Shown here piece after piece: positions 36,372-45,616 of a stretch of 64,000 bases of DNA; positions within the stretch are counted from its first letter, which is position 1; each line of letters begins with the position of its first letter. The stretch is from Alteromonas sp. M12 (GTDB lineage: Bacteria > Pseudomonadota > Gammaproteobacteria > Enterobacterales > Alteromonadaceae). The notes under the pieces were generated by a model that was not told the origin of the DNA, did not search any database, and worked only from the letters and a program-made list of their open reading frames with translations. The stretch is taken from positions 992,001-1,056,000 of the forward strand of contig NZ_CP144164.1 of NCBI RefSeq assembly GCF_037478005.1. The letters are read 5' to 3'. Made by a program: the position numbers and the translations under genes.

Positions 36372-37193
36372 TTAAAATTGTTTAGACATTTGTTGGGCAC
36401 GACTAATTGCAGCATCCATCGCTGTTGCGACAATTGACGGCAAATCACTAGCTTGAAAGCTCTCGATAGCTTGATTAGTTGTACCACCTTTTGAAGTAAC
36501 TTGGGCTCTAAGCTCGCCAATTTCAAGGTGATCATTGTGACAAACCATTTCAGCTGCGCCCAACATTGCTTGTTGGACTAGTTTTCTGCTGTCTTGTTGG
36601 CTCATTCCCAACGACACAGCATGATTCTGCATTGATTCTAAGAATAAGAAAAAATAGGCTGGGCTGCTGCCTGCTGTGGCAATAACGATATCTATGTCGG
36701 ATTCTTTGGATACCCACAATGTTTCACCAACACTGCCCATCATCTGATCTACAAACTCTTTTAAATCAGCGGCAAGGGTATCGGGTGCATACAAACCTGT
36801 CATGCCTTTACTTAATAGGCTAGGTGTATTTGGCATCGTTCTAACCAAATCGTAATTACCGCCAAGCATTTCCAGCAAACGTGCGTGACTTATTCCCGCC
36901 GCAATGGACACAAATAGCTTGCCGTTTAAATCTAGTTTGCTGGCTAAATCTTGGCAAACTGTTTCCATCAGTTGAGGTTTAACCGCAAGCACTATGACAC
37001 TGGCTTGTTTAACGGCAACTTGGTTGTCTTGGGTGATATTCACCCCTAATTCAGACTGTAAACTTTCTAATTTGCCGATAGATGGATTACTGGCAATGAT
37101 TTTCTTTGGATCATATCCCGATTTTACCAGACCGGAGATAATCGAACGTGTCATGTTACCTGCGCCAATAAACGCAATGGTTTTTTCACTCAT
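36372..37193 (-). CDS. proC: Pyrroline-5-carboxylate reductase
   Basis: The 273-residue protein has the NAD(P) fold IAFIGAGNMTRSIISGL at the N-terminus. VRTMPNTPSLLSKGMTGLYA and the C-terminal signature (LGAAEMVCHNDHLEIGELRAQVTSKGGTTNQAI) bind substrate. It makes proline from pyrroline-5-carboxylate. It starts 13 bases after the yggS stop, in the conserved yggS-proC-yggT order. Confidence 0.96.
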   Translation of the reverse strand: MSEKTIAFIGAGNMTRSIISGLVKSGYDPKKIIASNPSIGKLESLQSELGVNITQDNQVAVKQASVIVLAVKPQLMETVCQDLASKLDLNGKLFVSIAAGISHARLLEMLGGNYDLVRTMPNTPSLLSKGMTGLYAPDTLAADLKEFVDQMMGSVGETLWVSKESDIDIVIATAGSSPAYFFLFLESMQNHAVSLGMSQQDSRKLVQQAMLGAAEMVCHNDHLEIGELRAQVTSKGGTTNQAIESFQASDLPSIVATAMDAAISRAQQMSKQF

Positions 37194-37206
37194 AAATTAT
37201 TGTCTC

Positions 37207-37899
37207 TTAGGTTGTGTAATTGCGGGCACCAAATATGGCTGTTCCTACCCGTACCATAGTACTTCCATTTAGCACTGCTGGTTCTATATCTGCACTCATG
37301 CCCATGGATAATGTGTCAACTGATTCATAAGAGTGTTGTAAGTCGACGAAAAGTTGGTGCATGTGTTGATAGGTGTTAACCAGTTCTTGTGCAGATTGTG
37401 AAGCTTTGGGAATTGTCATTAATCCTCTAAGCGTTAAGTTGGGTAGTGTATCAATTAGCGCGGCTAGTGTCTCAATTTCATTAGGTAAAACCCCAGCTTT
37501 ACTTTCTTCAGCGTTGATATTTACCTGAATTAACACATTTAATTTTTTGTGCGCACTACGGTGATTATTTAAGCGTTTCGCGATTTTTTCTCGATCGACA
37601 CTTTGCACCCAGTCGAAATTCTCTGCTACGGGTTTACTTTTATTTGATTGAATGGGGCCAATAAAGTGCCATTCGATATCTTTAAGCTCTTGCAATTCCT
37701 GAACTTTTTCGACACCCTCTTGCACATAGTTTTCGCCGAATGATCGGTGTCCTGCTTCATACGCAAGGACGATATCAGATACCGGTTTTGTTTTACTCAC
37801 TGCTAGTATTTGCACTGAATTTGGCGCACGATTAGCTTTATTTAATGCCATAGTTAGGCTTTTATGTGCGCTTTTGAGACGTTCTGCTATTGTTTCCAT
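37207..37899 (-). CDS. yggS: PLP homeostasis protein YggS
   Basis: The 230-residue fold-III PLP-binding protein contains ILAVSKTKPVSDI with the PLP lysine, FGENYVQEGVEK, WHFIGPIQSNKSK and SMGMSADIEPAVLNGSTMVRVGTAIFG. It carries PLP without known catalysis and helps balance vitamin B6 and amino-acid pools. It is divergent from pilT with only 29 bases between start codons, so the promoters for both must overlap coding sequence or lie inside this small gap. Confidence 0.95.
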   Translation of the reverse strand: METIAERLKSAHKSLTMALNKANRAPNSVQILAVSKTKPVSDIVLAYEAGHRSFGENYVQEGVEKVQELQELKDIEWHFIGPIQSNKSKPVAENFDWVQSVDREKIAKRLNNHRSAHKKLNVLIQVNINAEESKAGVLPNEIETLAALIDTLPNLTLRGLMTIPKASQSAQELVNTYQHMHQLFVDLQHSYESVDTLSMGMSADIEPAVLNGSTMVRVGTAIFGARNYTT

Positions 37900-37928
37900 G
37901 AGCCACTATTTAGACGGAGAATCGTATT

Positions 37929-38972
37929 TTGGATATTACCGAACTTTTAGCTTTTAGTGTTAAGAATAATGCATCAGATTTACATCTATCAGCGGGGTTG
38001 CCACCGATAATACGTGTAGACGGTGAAATTCGCCGTTTAAATGTGCCGGAATTGGATCATAAACAGGTACATGCGTTGGTTTACGAAATCATGAACGATA
38101 AACAACGTAAAGAATACGAAGAAAATTTGGAAGTGGATTTTTCTTTTGAAGTAAAAGATTTATCTCGATTTCGTGTCAATGCCTTTGTGCAAAACCGAGG
38201 CGCAGCGGCAGTACTAAGGACTATCCCGAGTAAAGTCCTCACTTTGGATGATTTGGGCGCTCCGGCTATTTTCAAAGATATTATCAATCAGCCTACAGGT
38301 ATAGTGTTGGTTACCGGGGCAACAGGTTCGGGGAAAAGTACGACCTTGGCGGCGATGATAGATCACATCAATACTAGTAAAAGAGAGCACATTCTAACCA
38401 TTGAAGATCCCATTGAATTTGTCCATCAAAACAAACTTTGTGTACTCAACCAACGTGAAGTGCATCGGGATACTCACAGTTTTAATAATGCGCTGCGATC
38501 TGCATTACGGGAAGATCCCGATGTGATACTGGTGGGGGAATTACGGGACTTAGAAACCATTCGCTTGGCGATCTCCGCTGCCGAAACAGGCCATTTGGTC
38601 TTTGCAACTTTACATACCAACTCAGCGCCTAAGACCATAGATAGAATCATTGACGTATTTCCGGCTGAAGAAAAGTCGATGGTACGCTCCATGCTCTCAG
38701 AGTCATTGCGAGCGGTTATTTCTCAAACATTGTTGAAGAAGGTGGGCGGCGGCCGAATTGCAGCTCATGAGATTATGATAGGAATTCCAGCAATTCGTAA
38801 TTTGATCCGTGAAGATAAGGTTCCGCAAATGTATTCGGTAATTCAAACCGGTCAGGCCCATGGAATGCAAACCATGGATCAATGTTTACAACGTCTCGTT
38901 GCTCAAGGCGTGATAACCGCCCAAGATGCGGCGTCTAAATCTGTTGATAAACAACCAAAAATTGGTTTCTAG
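37929..38972 (+). CDS. pilT: Type IV pilus retraction ATPase PilT
   Basis: 347 residues. N-terminal PAS-like domain beginning DITELLAFSVKNNASDLHLSAG, Walker A GATGSGKST (130-138), ASP-box and Walker B regions (LREDPDVILVGELRD), His box (TGHLVFATLHTNSA) and the AIRNLIRE motif needed for retraction. PilT powers pilus retraction and twitching at the inner membrane. The start codon is TTG at 37929. It is 9 bases upstream of pilU. Confidence 0.96.
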   Translation: MDITELLAFSVKNNASDLHLSAGLPPIIRVDGEIRRLNVPELDHKQVHALVYEIMNDKQRKEYEENLEVDFSFEVKDLSRFRVNAFVQNRGAAAVLRTIPSKVLTLDDLGAPAIFKDIINQPTGIVLVTGATGSGKSTTLAAMIDHINTSKREHILTIEDPIEFVHQNKLCVLNQREVHRDTHSFNNALRSALREDPDVILVGELRDLETIRLAISAAETGHLVFATLHTNSAPKTIDRIIDVFPAEEKSMVRSMLSESLRAVISQTLLKKVGGGRIAAHEIMIGIPAIRNLIREDKVPQMYSVIQTGQAHGMQTMDQCLQRLVAQGVITAQDAASKSVDKQPKIGF

Positions 38973-38981
38973 GAGTATCCA

Positions 38982-40094
38982 ATGGACTTAAATCCTTATC
39001 TGAGAAAAATGGCAGAACAAGGTGCATCAGACTTGTTTATTACAGTTGGCTTTCCCATTAGTGCAAAAATAAATGGGCAAATGACGCCGATCAACGATGA
39101 GCGTTTAAGTGAAGAAGCCGCACTTGCACTGGTTCATAACGTTATGAGCGAGAAACAGCAGGACGAATTTAATAACAGTAAAGAGTGTAACTTTGCGATT
39201 GCTAGAGATGGCATTGGACGTTTTCGTTGCAGTGCCTTTTGGCAGCGGGATATGGCCGGCATGGTGGTTCGCCGCATCGTTACGCAAATTCCCAAAGCCG
39301 ATGAGCTAGGCCTACCAGAGATACTTAAAGACGTCATAATGTCCAAGCGAGGACTGTTGTTGTTTGTTGGTGCTACAGGTACCGGTAAATCAACATCCTT
39401 AGCTGCATTGATGGGACATCGTAATCAAAACTCAAGAGGCCACATATTGACCATTGAGGACCCTATCGAATTTGTCCATGAACATGCAGGCTGTGTGGTG
39501 ACACAACGGGAAGTGGGCATAGACACTCGTTCGTTCGACGATGCGCTTAAAAGTTCATTGCGACAAGCGCCGGATGTGATTTTGATTGGCGAAATTCGAT
39601 CTATGGAAACCATGGAATATGCCATGTCATTTGCCGATACCGGGCACTTATGTGTGGCGACTTTACACGCCAACAATGCCAATCAGGCGATTGAACGTAT
39701 TATGCACTTAGCACCACCAGAGCAGCATGAAAAATTGCGTTTCGATTTGAGTTTAAATTTGCGAGCCATTGTTGCACAACAGCTTGTTCCTACGATTGAC
39801 GGTAAAGGGCGGGTTGCGGCCATCGAAATTTTACTTAACTCGCCATTAGTGACAGATTTAATTCAGCGCAATGAAATTGGTTCGCTCAAAGAAGCAATGA
39901 AAAAAGGCAAAGAAATGGGGATGCAAAGCTTTGATATGGCTTTGTATGAATTATATAAACAAGAACGCATTAGCATGGAACAGGCTATCCATCATGCTGA
40001 TTCACCAAATGACCTGCGTTTAATGATTAAACTGGATACGGAAGAGGGGACAGGTTTAGGTTCACTGTCTAATGTTTCCATTGATATGGATTAG
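38982..40094 (+). CDS. pilU: Type IV pilus PilT-dependent ATPase PilU
   Basis: The 370-residue PilT paralogue has Walker A GATGTGKST (130-138), Walker B region PDVILIGEIRS and TGHLCVATLHANNANQ. The C-terminal tail is longer than in PilT. In Pseudomonas and Vibrio PilU supports PilT-driven retraction under load. The pilT-pilU pair, with the following zinc-ribbon gene 5 bases away, forms one operon. Confidence 0.95.
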   Translation: MDLNPYLRKMAEQGASDLFITVGFPISAKINGQMTPINDERLSEEAALALVHNVMSEKQQDEFNNSKECNFAIARDGIGRFRCSAFWQRDMAGMVVRRIVTQIPKADELGLPEILKDVIMSKRGLLLFVGATGTGKSTSLAALMGHRNQNSRGHILTIEDPIEFVHEHAGCVVTQREVGIDTRSFDDALKSSLRQAPDVILIGEIRSMETMEYAMSFADTGHLCVATLHANNANQAIERIMHLAPPEQHEKLRFDLSLNLRAIVAQQLVPTIDGKGRVAAIEILLNSPLVTDLIQRNEIGSLKEAMKKGKEMGMQSFDMALYELYKQERISMEQAIHHADSPNDLRLMIKLDTEEGTGLGSLSNVSIDMD

Positions 40095-40099
40095 CCTGA

Positions 40100-40426
40100 A
40101 TGAAAAAAATTTATTGGCACAATGATCGTTTTCGTATCTACCAGATTAAACAGCTATTAGATGATAATCACATTCCCAATTTTATTAAGAATGAGTTTGC
40201 AATTGGCGCAATCGGGGAATTATCGCCATTAGATGCTATGCCTGAAGTTTGGTTAACTGATGATGCATGGCAACACAAGGCGAATAAATTAATTGAGGAA
40301 TTCGACGTACAACCTGCAGAGGCAAAAAATTGGGTATGTGAGAAATGCAATGAAGAAAATGAAGGAAGCTTTTCACTGTGTTGGAATTGTGGCAATAGTA
40401 TCACTGCCACGGCAAACACATTATAA
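40100..40426 (+). CDS. DUF2007-like protein with C-terminal zinc ribbon
   Basis: The 108-residue product has an N-terminal ferredoxin-like DUF2007 domain (KKIYWHNDRFRIYQIKQLLDDNHIP). A zinc ribbon follows with Cys80, Cys83, Cys94 and Cys97 in two C-x2-C pairs (WVCEKCN, LCWNCG), similar to RanBP2-type fingers. DUF2007 is called a putative signal-transducing domain but its role is not known. It starts 5 bases after pilU and ends 2 bases from ruvX on the other strand. Confidence 0.8.
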   Translation: MKKIYWHNDRFRIYQIKQLLDDNHIPNFIKNEFAIGAIGELSPLDAMPEVWLTDDAWQHKANKLIEEFDVQPAEAKNWVCEKCNEENEGSFSLCWNCGNSITATANTL

Positions 40427-40428
40427 TT

Positions 40429-40848
40429 TTACTGTGACATAAAACTTTCTAAGATTAAGCATGCAGAAGCGCTATCTACCTTGCCTTTAGTGAGCTTTTT
40501 AAACCCTCCCATTTCAAACAATCGTGCTTTTGCATCTACAGTGGTTAGACGCTCGTCAAGAGTTTGCACTGGGACTTTAAATTTTGCGTGTAGCCTGTTC
40601 GCAAACTTTTGCGCCCTAAACGTCATCTCTTGTTTGCTACCGTCCATATTTAAAGGCAGCCCAACGACCACTAAATGGGGTTGCCATTGTTCATAGACTT
40701 TATTTACCAGCTCCCAATCAGGAATACCATCACGGGCATGAATTGCCTCTAACGGCGAAGCTGTACCGGTAATTTCTTGGCCAATAGCAACACCAATACT
40801 TTTGGTTCCAAAATCAAAACCCAATAAGGTTTTAGAGGTGCTTGTCAT
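40429..40848 (-). CDS. ruvX: Holliday junction resolvase-like protein RuvX (YqgF)
   Basis: The 139-residue RNase H-fold protein begins [16 protein letters not shown], with [17 protein letters not shown] and [16 protein letters not shown]. Homologues take part in 16S rRNA 5'-end maturation; a resolvase activity was proposed. It lies 15 bases downstream of yqgE, in the conserved gshB-yqgE-ruvX run. Confidence 0.95.
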   Translation of the reverse strand: MTSTSKTLLGFDFGTKSIGVAIGQEITGTASPLEAIHARDGIPDWELVNKVYEQWQPHLVVVGLPLNMDGSKQEMTFRAQKFANRLHAKFKVPVQTLDERLTTVDAKARLFEMGGFKKLTKGKVDSASACLILESFMSQ

Positions 40849-40863
40849 AATTTTAAACGCCTT

Positions 40864-41421
40864 TTAAGCATGACCCGCATCCGGACCCAGTTGCCAAACG
40901 TCTATGCCAAGTTTGCGAACAGCTTCTTCCCATTTTTTGTGGATAGGGACGTCGAATAATAATTCCTCATCCGCTTCCACTATCAACCATGAATTGTTTT
41001 GCACTTCTTCTTCAAGTTGCCCCGCAGTCCAACCGGCGTAACCTAGGGTCACTAAGGATTTAGCTGGGGCTTTTTCATTACCAAGCGCCGATAGTATATC
41101 TTTGGAGGTGGTGATCATGATTTCCGATGTGAGTTGTAAACTTGAACTCCAACCTGGTTGGGTTGTGTGCAAGATAAAACCACGGTCTTGACTCACAGGA
41201 CCGCCAGCCAAAACAATTTCATCTGCTTTTTCTGCCAATACTATGGCGTCTTTATCTGCTTGGGTGATTAATTCTTGTAAGCTCATACCGATCGGCTGAT
41301 TAATCACCAAACCCATAGCGCCTTTGTCATTGTGTTCACAAATGTAAGTTAGAGAACGGGCAAAATACGGATCATCTAAACTTGGCATTGCGACCAATAA
41401 ATGATGTTCAAAGCTTTGCAT
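40864..41421 (-). CDS. yqgE: UPF0301/AlgH family protein YqgE
   Basis: The product has 185 residues from the ATG at 41421 (AGGTGA site), beginning MQSFEHHLLVAMPSLDDPYFARSLTYICEHN and matching E. coli YqgE. GAMGLVINQPI and LGYAGWTAGQLEEEVQNNSWL are family motifs. The function is not established; AlgH was linked to alginate control in Pseudomonas. It overlaps the end of gshB by 14 bases. Confidence 0.93.
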   Translation of the reverse strand: MQSFEHHLLVAMPSLDDPYFARSLTYICEHNDKGAMGLVINQPIGMSLQELITQADKDAIVLAEKADEIVLAGGPVSQDRGFILHTTQPGWSSSLQLTSEIMITTSKDILSALGNEKAPAKSLVTLGYAGWTAGQLEEEVQNNSWLIVEADEELLFDVPIHKKWEEAVRKLGIDVWQLGPDAGHA

Positions 41422-42373
41422 TACTTTCACCTAAACGTTTTTCAATAGCATCGAATAACATACCTGTAATATTGACATCATATGCGGCTTCAATTTCTTG
41501 AACACAAGTGGGGCTGGTGACATTAATTTCGGTAATTCGGTCGCCTATGACATCAAGGCCTACAAAGATTAAGCCTTTTTCAACCAGCAACGGAGCTATC
41601 TTTTCGGCTATTTGTTTATCCGATTCAGACAAGGGTTGTGGTCTTCCTGTTCCGCCAGCGGCTAAATTTCCGCGGGTTTCGCCCTTAGTCGGTAAGCGAG
41701 CAAGACAATAGGGAACAACCTGTCCATCAATAATCAGTATTCGTTTGTCACCGTCTTTTATTTCTGGCATGTAGCGCTGAAACATCGCATAAGTGGAACC
41801 ATTGTTAGTCAAGGTTTCCATGATCACACCCAAGTTCGTGCCATCTGGGGTGACGCGAAAAATAGATGTACCACCCATACCATCTAATGGTTTACAAATG
41901 ATGTCCTGATGCTTTTTATGGAATTCACGGATCAACGCTGAATTGCGGGTGACCAATGTATCTGGAATTAAATCTGGGAACCATGAAGTAAACAACTTCT
42001 CATTAAAGTCACGTAAACTAGAGGAGCGATTAACGACTAAAGTGCCAGCTTGTTCAGCTAAAGAAAATATATGTGTTGAGTACAGAAATTCACTATCAAA
42101 AGGCGGATCTTTGCGCATTAAAATAACATCAAGCTCTGCCAAGTTGAGATTCTTTGATTCACCTAATTCAAACCACTTTTGTGGGTCTTTGATGACTTTC
42201 AAAGGCCGCATTTGTGCCATGGGAACACCGTTATCAATGTACAGGTCAGACATTTCCATATAGGTAATCTCATACCCGCGTTTTTGGGCATCCAAAAGCA
42301 TCGCAAAACTGGTGTCTTTTTTGATATTTATGCTTTCAATCGGATCCATTACGATCCCGAGTTTAATAGCCAA
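41408..42373 (-). CDS. gshB: Glutathione synthetase
   Basis: The 321-residue ATP-grasp enzyme begins AIKLGIVMDPIESINIKKDTSFAMLLDAQKRGYE and has DVILMRKDPPFDSEFLYSTH, KPLDGMGGTSIFRV, ETRGNLAAGG and ITEINVTSPTCVQEIE, all as in E. coli GshB. It adds glycine to gamma-glutamylcysteine. The start is TTG at 42371-42373 with an AAGGA site. It is the first gene of gshB-yqgE-ruvX; in E. coli rsmE lies directly upstream, but here it is 14 kb away. Confidence 0.96.
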   Translation of the reverse strand: MAIKLGIVMDPIESINIKKDTSFAMLLDAQKRGYEITYMEMSDLYIDNGVPMAQMRPLKVIKDPQKWFELGESKNLNLAELDVILMRKDPPFDSEFLYSTHIFSLAEQAGTLVVNRSSSLRDFNEKLFTSWFPDLIPDTLVTRNSALIREFHKKHQDIICKPLDGMGGTSIFRVTPDGTNLGVIMETLTNNGSTYAMFQRYMPEIKDGDKRILIIDGQVVPYCLARLPTKGETRGNLAAGGTGRPQPLSESDKQIAEKIAPLLVEKGLIFVGLDVIGDRITEINVTSPTCVQEIEAAYDVNITGMLFDAIEKRLGESNAKL

Positions 42374-42565
42374 TATTGATCCTTGCTGATTGTTAATATT
42401 TCATCATACCTAAGATCTTGTGCTACGACTAAAAATTTCAAGGGAAAGGCAACCTAAAAAATACAGATCTTTTAGAATTGCCAATATATTTACAATCGCA
42501 GTTCACTAACCTGCAAAAATAAGTGCTGTTAATGATGTTAATAGTTGGCTGTATTTATTTTTGCT

Positions 42566-43561
42566 TTATTGGCAGTGGGCAAACAAATCAGTACTAAAAT
42601 AACGCTCTGCAGTATCGGCGAACAAGGTCACAATTCTTTTGCCTTTATTTTCTGCTAGTGCAGCTAATCTCATGGCTGCACATACTGCGGCACCTGATGA
42701 AATGCCTACTGGAATTCCTTCAACTCTGGCTAACATTCTGGCGTATTCAACGGCATCATCGTCACTGATAGTCTGTATGTCATCAATTACGCTTACATCT
42801 AAAATATCCGGGATATGACCAGAGCTAAGTCCTTGAATTTTATGCACGCCACTTTTCCCTTCACTTAACACCGGACAAGCGCTGGGTTCCACTGCAACAA
42901 TTTGGATGTTCGAATTAAGTTGTTTGAGGGCTTTGGCAATACCAGTAATAGTGCCTCCTGTGCCTACACCGGCAACAAATATATCAATATTTCCGCCGCT
43001 GTCTCGCCAAATTTCCTGAGCAGTGGTGTTAAAGTGGGTGTCCACATTGGCTTGATTTGAAAATTGATTTAACGACACCGCGTTTGGCTGCTGGCTAACC
43101 AATAATGCCGCATGGTCAATGGCACCTTTAGTACCTAGCGCTTTAGGTGTGGTAATAACTTCTGCGCCATATAAACGGATTAACTTTCTACGTTCGATCG
43201 ACATGTGTTCTGGAATAACAATAGTTAATGGAATTTGTCGGATTGCGCAAATCCACGCACATGCCACCCCGTTATTACCCGATGTTGCTTCAATGATGTG
43301 GGTATCTGCTGTGAACTCATCCGAGGCCATTAACGCATCTATCATCGCCAAAGCTGGACGATCTTTGACAGAGCCAGCAGGATTAAAATATTCCACCTTG
43401 GCAACCAGATCACATTCGAGCCCGGCATTTTCAATAATGCGTGACAATCTAACTAACGGCGTATTGCCAATCGTTTGGGTAATATCGCCATGTATGTTTT
43501 CGGTTAAAGTCGCTTGCGGTTGAATGATGTTTTGTCTTGCCAACATAATCGTTATATCCAT
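42566..43561 (-). CDS. Cysteine synthase-like PLP enzyme with altered SGNNG loop
   Basis: The 331-residue fold-II PLP enzyme contains the PLP lysine motif FNPAGSVKDRPA, the GTGGTITGI phosphate loop and a C-terminal GIPVGISSGAAVCAA. The substrate-carboxylate loop reads EATSGNNG where CysK and CysM have PTSGNTG, so Thr is replaced by Asn. It could be an O-acetylserine sulfhydrylase or a beta-replacement enzyme with another substrate. An Lrp-type regulator is transcribed divergently from it. It lies at the start of the accessory block. Confidence 0.82.
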   Translation of the reverse strand: MDITIMLARQNIIQPQATLTENIHGDITQTIGNTPLVRLSRIIENAGLECDLVAKVEYFNPAGSVKDRPALAMIDALMASDEFTADTHIIEATSGNNGVACAWICAIRQIPLTIVIPEHMSIERRKLIRLYGAEVITTPKALGTKGAIDHAALLVSQQPNAVSLNQFSNQANVDTHFNTTAQEIWRDSGGNIDIFVAGVGTGGTITGIAKALKQLNSNIQIVAVEPSACPVLSEGKSGVHKIQGLSSGHIPDILDVSVIDDIQTISDDDAVEYARMLARVEGIPVGISSGAAVCAAMRLAALAENKGKRIVTLFADTAERYFSTDLFAHCQ

Positions 43562-43631
43562 TGTGATTTTTAGTTAGTTTGACATGCAAAAAAAGTAAAA
43601 AATTCTAAAATATTTCACTTATTTATCTTAT

Positions 43632-43650
43632 ATTAGAATTTAATTCTAAT
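43632..43650. promoter_or_regulatory. Palindromic operator for the Lrp-type regulator
   Basis: A perfect 19-base palindrome with a one-base centre (ATTAGAATT-T-AATTCTAAT) lies 20 bases upstream of the regulator gene and 71 bases from the divergent PLP enzyme. A related half-site (AATTCTAAAAT) sits near 43600. Lrp/AsnC proteins bind such AT-rich palindromes. Confidence 0.6.
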
Positions 43651-43669
43651 TTGTAAGGTAATTAACATT

Positions 43670-44122
43670 GTGGATGCTATAGATAAGCGCATTTTGCGAT
43701 TAATGCAACAAGACGTAACTCTTTCAGTAAGTCATATAGCTGAACAGGTCGGTTTGAGCAATACACCCTGTTGGAGACGTATTCAGTTACTTGAAAAACA
43801 AGGTGTAATCAACCGACGTGTGGCCTTGTTGAACAGTGAAAAAGTTGGGTTAAACGTCACCGCATTTGTGCAAGTAAAAGCCGGAAAACATGATGATAAA
43901 TGGCTCAAAATGTTTGCTGTACATGCTAGTAATTTAGAAGAGGTGGTTGAGTTTTACCGTATGAGTGGGGAATACGATTATATGCTCAAAGTGATGGTTA
44001 AGGATCTAAAAGCATTTGATGTTTTTTACAAAAAGTTGGTCTCTGGTATCGATTTATCTGACGTCACTTCAAGTTTTGCAATGGAACAAATTAAATATAC
44101 GACTACCTTACCTATTGTTTAA
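43670..44122 (+). CDS. Lrp/AsnC-family transcriptional regulator
   Basis: The 150-residue protein has an N-terminal helix-turn-helix (SVSHIAEQVGLSNTPCWRRIQLLEKQGVI) and a C-terminal RAM/ACT ligand-binding domain (KVGLNVTAFVQVKAGKHDD through the YDYMLKVMVKDLKAFD segment). The start is GTG at 43670. Family members respond to amino acids. Its divergent neighbour is a cysteine synthase-like enzyme, which suggests control by cysteine or a related amino acid. Confidence 0.9.
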   Translation: MDAIDKRILRLMQQDVTLSVSHIAEQVGLSNTPCWRRIQLLEKQGVINRRVALLNSEKVGLNVTAFVQVKAGKHDDKWLKMFAVHASNLEEVVEFYRMSGEYDYMLKVMVKDLKAFDVFYKKLVSGIDLSDVTSSFAMEQIKYTTTLPIV

Positions 44123-44351
44123 GCATCGAGTTACTTTGTTTGTAACTCATGTTTTGTTGTTCAAACATGCCTTAGTGAAAAGCTTAATCAGCTTAAATCA
44201 TCCAGATTGTGATGATTTGTAATAGCATTATGAAATTTATGTAAACCTGAATCGAGCAAATGAGTGGTAATCTAGCAGCAAGTTAGTCGCTCTAAATGTT
44301 CGTTTAAATGAGCATTGACAGCGCTTAGATTAAACGCACATGGATGCAATT

Positions 44352-45455
44352 ATGAATCGTTTTTTAAACCGCGCGAGCCCGAGTATTTTTGCTTCGCTAG
44401 TCATACTGATGATGACAATGAATGGTTGCGAAGGTAACAGCTCCTCAGCCACTCATGCCGACGATAAATCTCCTGATTTTCGCGTGCAATTTGACACCGA
44501 ACTAGTAACACAAATATACACAGCAGATCCTTCAGCACATGTGTTTGAAGACTCTATCTATGTTTACCCCTCCCACGATATCGAATCTGGAATTGAAAGA
44601 AGCGCTGATGGTGCTAGGTTTGCTATGCGAGATTATAGAGTTATCTCTATTAACCCCAAAGGCGAGGTAACCCTACACGAGGAAGCATTGTCATTAGACT
44701 CCATTGCTTGGGCGAAAAAGCAGCTATGGGCACCAGATGCAGCCTATAAAAATGGAAAGTATTATCTTTATTTTCCGGCTAAGGATGAGCAGGATATATT
44801 TAGAGTGGGCGTAGCCATGAGTGATAGTCCCAGCGGCCCTTTTATTGCTCAAGCCGAGCCAATCAAAGATGTTTACAGTATTGATCCTGCGGTATTTGCT
44901 GATACTGATGGCAGCTATTACCTTTACGTGGGAGGTATTTGGGGAGGCCAGCTGCAACGATGGCAAATGGGCCATTATTCGCCCCACGACACATATCCAA
45001 ACGATGATGAGCCAGCGCTAATGCCTAAAGTGGCTAAGCTATCCAACGATATGCTGAGTATCGAAGGCCAACTGCAAGATGTTGTATTACTGAATAAAGA
45101 TGGCAGTCCGCTCAAAGCAGGAGATAACCAGAAACGATTCTTTGAGGCGGCGTGGGTGCATAAATACCAAGGCAAATATTACTTTTCTTATTCAACCGGT
45201 GATACTCATAAAATAGCCTATGCGGTGGGCGACAATCCCATGGGACCCTTTGTTTACCAAGGAGTTGTTTTAAATCCAGTTGTGGGTTGGACCAATCATC
45301 ACTCGATTGTGGAATATGCGGGTCAATGGTATTTGTTTTATCACGATAGCAAATTATCGAAAGGACAAACCCATTTGCGTAGCGTAAAAATGACTAAGCT
45401 AACGTATTTAGCCGACGGCAGCATCGAGACCATTGAACCTTATCCGATTAATTAA
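44352..45455 (+). CDS. Glycoside hydrolase family 43 lipoprotein
   Basis: From the ATG at 44352 the protein has 367 residues. The N-terminal signal ends in MNGC (Cys26), a plausible but imperfect lipobox. The mature part is a five-bladed beta-propeller typical of GH43: DPSAHVFEDSIYVYPSHD (catalytic-base region), WAPDAAYKNGKYYLYFPA, SIDPAVFADTDGSYYLYVGG and KRFFEAAWVHKYQGKYYFSYSTG (catalytic-acid region), with WTNHHSIVEYAGQWYLFYHD late. GH43 enzymes act on xylans or arabinans. Next to xylose uptake and catabolism genes, xylosidase or arabinofuranosidase activity at the cell surface is likely. Confidence 0.88.
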   Translation: MNRFLNRASPSIFASLVILMMTMNGCEGNSSSATHADDKSPDFRVQFDTELVTQIYTADPSAHVFEDSIYVYPSHDIESGIERSADGARFAMRDYRVISINPKGEVTLHEEALSLDSIAWAKKQLWAPDAAYKNGKYYLYFPAKDEQDIFRVGVAMSDSPSGPFIAQAEPIKDVYSIDPAVFADTDGSYYLYVGGIWGGQLQRWQMGHYSPHDTYPNDDEPALMPKVAKLSNDMLSIEGQLQDVVLLNKDGSPLKAGDNQKRFFEAAWVHKYQGKYYFSYSTGDTHKIAYAVGDNPMGPFVYQGVVLNPVVGWTNHHSIVEYAGQWYLFYHDSKLSKGQTHLRSVKMTKLTYLADGSIETIEPYPIN

Positions 45456-45616
45456 TCTAGTAATGGTTTTATCTTAATTATTTTTTATTTCCAAAATTAG
45501 AGCCTTATCTATACTCTATCGGTTAACAATTCTTTAACAGTGTTATGTGATTGAAAGGCAATAGGATAATTTTCGGCTGCCGAGTAAAAATCAACTAAAA
45601 CAATCAGGAGCTTCCG

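Noticed and set aside
43670..44122. TGACGTCA inside the Lrp-type regulator as a regulatory site
   Set aside because: It is within coding sequence with no supporting context.
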